This document shows positions 63,606-64,000 of a stretch of 64,000 nt of DNA, piece after piece. Position numbers and translations under genes: made by a program. Location: contig NZ_CP010523.2 in the NCBI RefSeq assembly GCF_000828055.2, positions 2,790,001 through 2,854,000 of the forward strand, in the 5' to 3' direction. The DNA comes from Klebsiella variicola. GTDB taxonomy: Bacteria; Pseudomonadota; Gammaproteobacteria; Enterobacterales; Enterobacteriaceae. Numbering within the stretch: position 1 is the first letter of the stretch; each line of letters opens with the position of its first letter. Below the pieces are notes generated by a model. That model saw only the letters and a list, made by a program, of their open reading frames with translations. It ran no database searches and was not told the DNA's origin.

Positions 63606-64000
63606 ATGAAAAAAGTATTAGCTCTGGTCGTTGCCGCTGCTATGGGTCTCTCTTCTGCCGCTTTCGCTGCTGACGCAGTAAGCACCACTCAGGCACCGGC
63701 TGCTACCCACAGCACTGCTGCCAAGACCACCCATCACAAAAAACACCACAAAGCCGCGGCAAAACCAGCTGCAGAGCAGAAAGCTCAGGCTGCCAAAAAA
63801 CACAAAAAAGCAGAAGCTAAACCAGCCGCTGCCCAGAAAGCCCAGGCCGCTAAAAAACACAAAAAAGTAGAAGCTAAACCCGCTGCTCCGCAGAAAGCTC
63901 AGGCGGCTAAAAAGCACCACAAAGCTGCGGCTAAACCGGTAGCACAGAAAGCGCAGGCTGCAAAAAAACACCACAAAACCACTAAACACCAGGCCGCTAA
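63606..64000 (+). CDS. asr: Acid-shock protein Asr (3' partial)
   Basis: At least 131 residues; the window ends before the stop codon. Signal peptide [20 protein letters not shown] then AADAVS. The mature part is a series of Ala/Lys/His repeats with the unit [17 protein letters not shown] (positions near 60, 78, 97, 113), rich in Lys and His and free of Cys. Asr is a periplasmic, intrinsically disordered protein made in large amounts at low pH, proposed to buffer or chaperone. AGGATATCAG precedes the ATG. Confidence 0.93.
   Translation, partial: MKKVLALVVAAAMGLSSAAFAADAVSTTQAPAATHSTAAKTTHHKKHHKAAAKPAAEQKAQAAKKHKKAEAKPAAAQKAQAAKKHKKVEAKPAAPQKAQAAKKHHKAAAKPVAQKAQAAKKHHKTTKHQAA

Overview
The window looks like a chromosomal segment of a Klebsiella species, most likely Klebsiella variicola. 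The clues are a class A beta-lactamase of the LEN type (17330-18190) beside an AAA ATPase gene, lacY-lacZ-lacI and the ygb tetronate cluster, plus a right half that follows Escherichia coli gene order (dcp-ydfG-rspR-ydfI-ydfJ-ynfABspeG-ynfCD-ynfE-GH-dmsD-clcB-bioD2-mlc-ynfL-ynfM-asr) with Klebsiella-specific changes. The species call is inference from remembered family relationships. No rRNA, tRNA, CRISPR array, prophage or insertion sequence was found.

Layout. 1-6.1 kb: end of an XRE regulator, then the minus-strand urea ABC transporter operon urtABCDE, led by a sigma-54 promoter with an NtrC-like inverted repeat. 6.1-9.6 kb: a MetE-C-like methyltransferase preceded by MetJ-box-like octamers, a rhodanese, an FtrA-type regulator and a GNAT enzyme. 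9.9-15.6 kb: divergent lacI and lacZY, with no lacA. 15.6-18.2 kb: AAA ATPase, a small frameshifted gene, blaLEN. 18.2-24.3 kb: DeoR regulator YgbI and the ltnD-otnK-otnC-otnI-ygbN operon for four-carbon sugar acids.

24.3-31 kb is the least conventional part. Two paralogous LuxR-type regulators (25489 and 30071) each face a convergent gene for a 39-40 residue single-span membrane peptide with a shared basic tail; both peptides were found by reading the strand directly. Between the two modules lie a third candidate peptide, the blue-light-sensing c-di-GMP phosphodiesterase BlrP1, ydeJ, the small heat-shock protein AgsA with a FourU RNA thermometer over its Shine-Dalgarno sequence, and a 34-residue membrane peptide. 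31-40.5 kb is AT-richer accessory DNA: GNAT, LysR and LysE genes, a VIT1-type transporter, a cytochrome b561-like protein, a 3'-truncated LysR gene beside a carboxymuconolactone-decarboxylase-like gene, a histidine phosphatase, and a LysR/benzoylformate-decarboxylase-like pair.

40.9-64 kb is the conserved backbone: Dcp, YdfG and RspR; YdfI and YdfJ, whose upstream regions share a 19-bp element; SpeG; a Tat-exported anaerobic DMSO-reductase-type enzyme with one catalytic subunit (YnfE) and its chaperone DmsD; ClcB; BioD2 overlapping ClcB tail to tail; Mlc with an Mlc-like operator; YnfL/YnfM; an M32 carboxypeptidase; and the 5' part of the acid-shock gene asr behind an RstA-like box, running off the window end.
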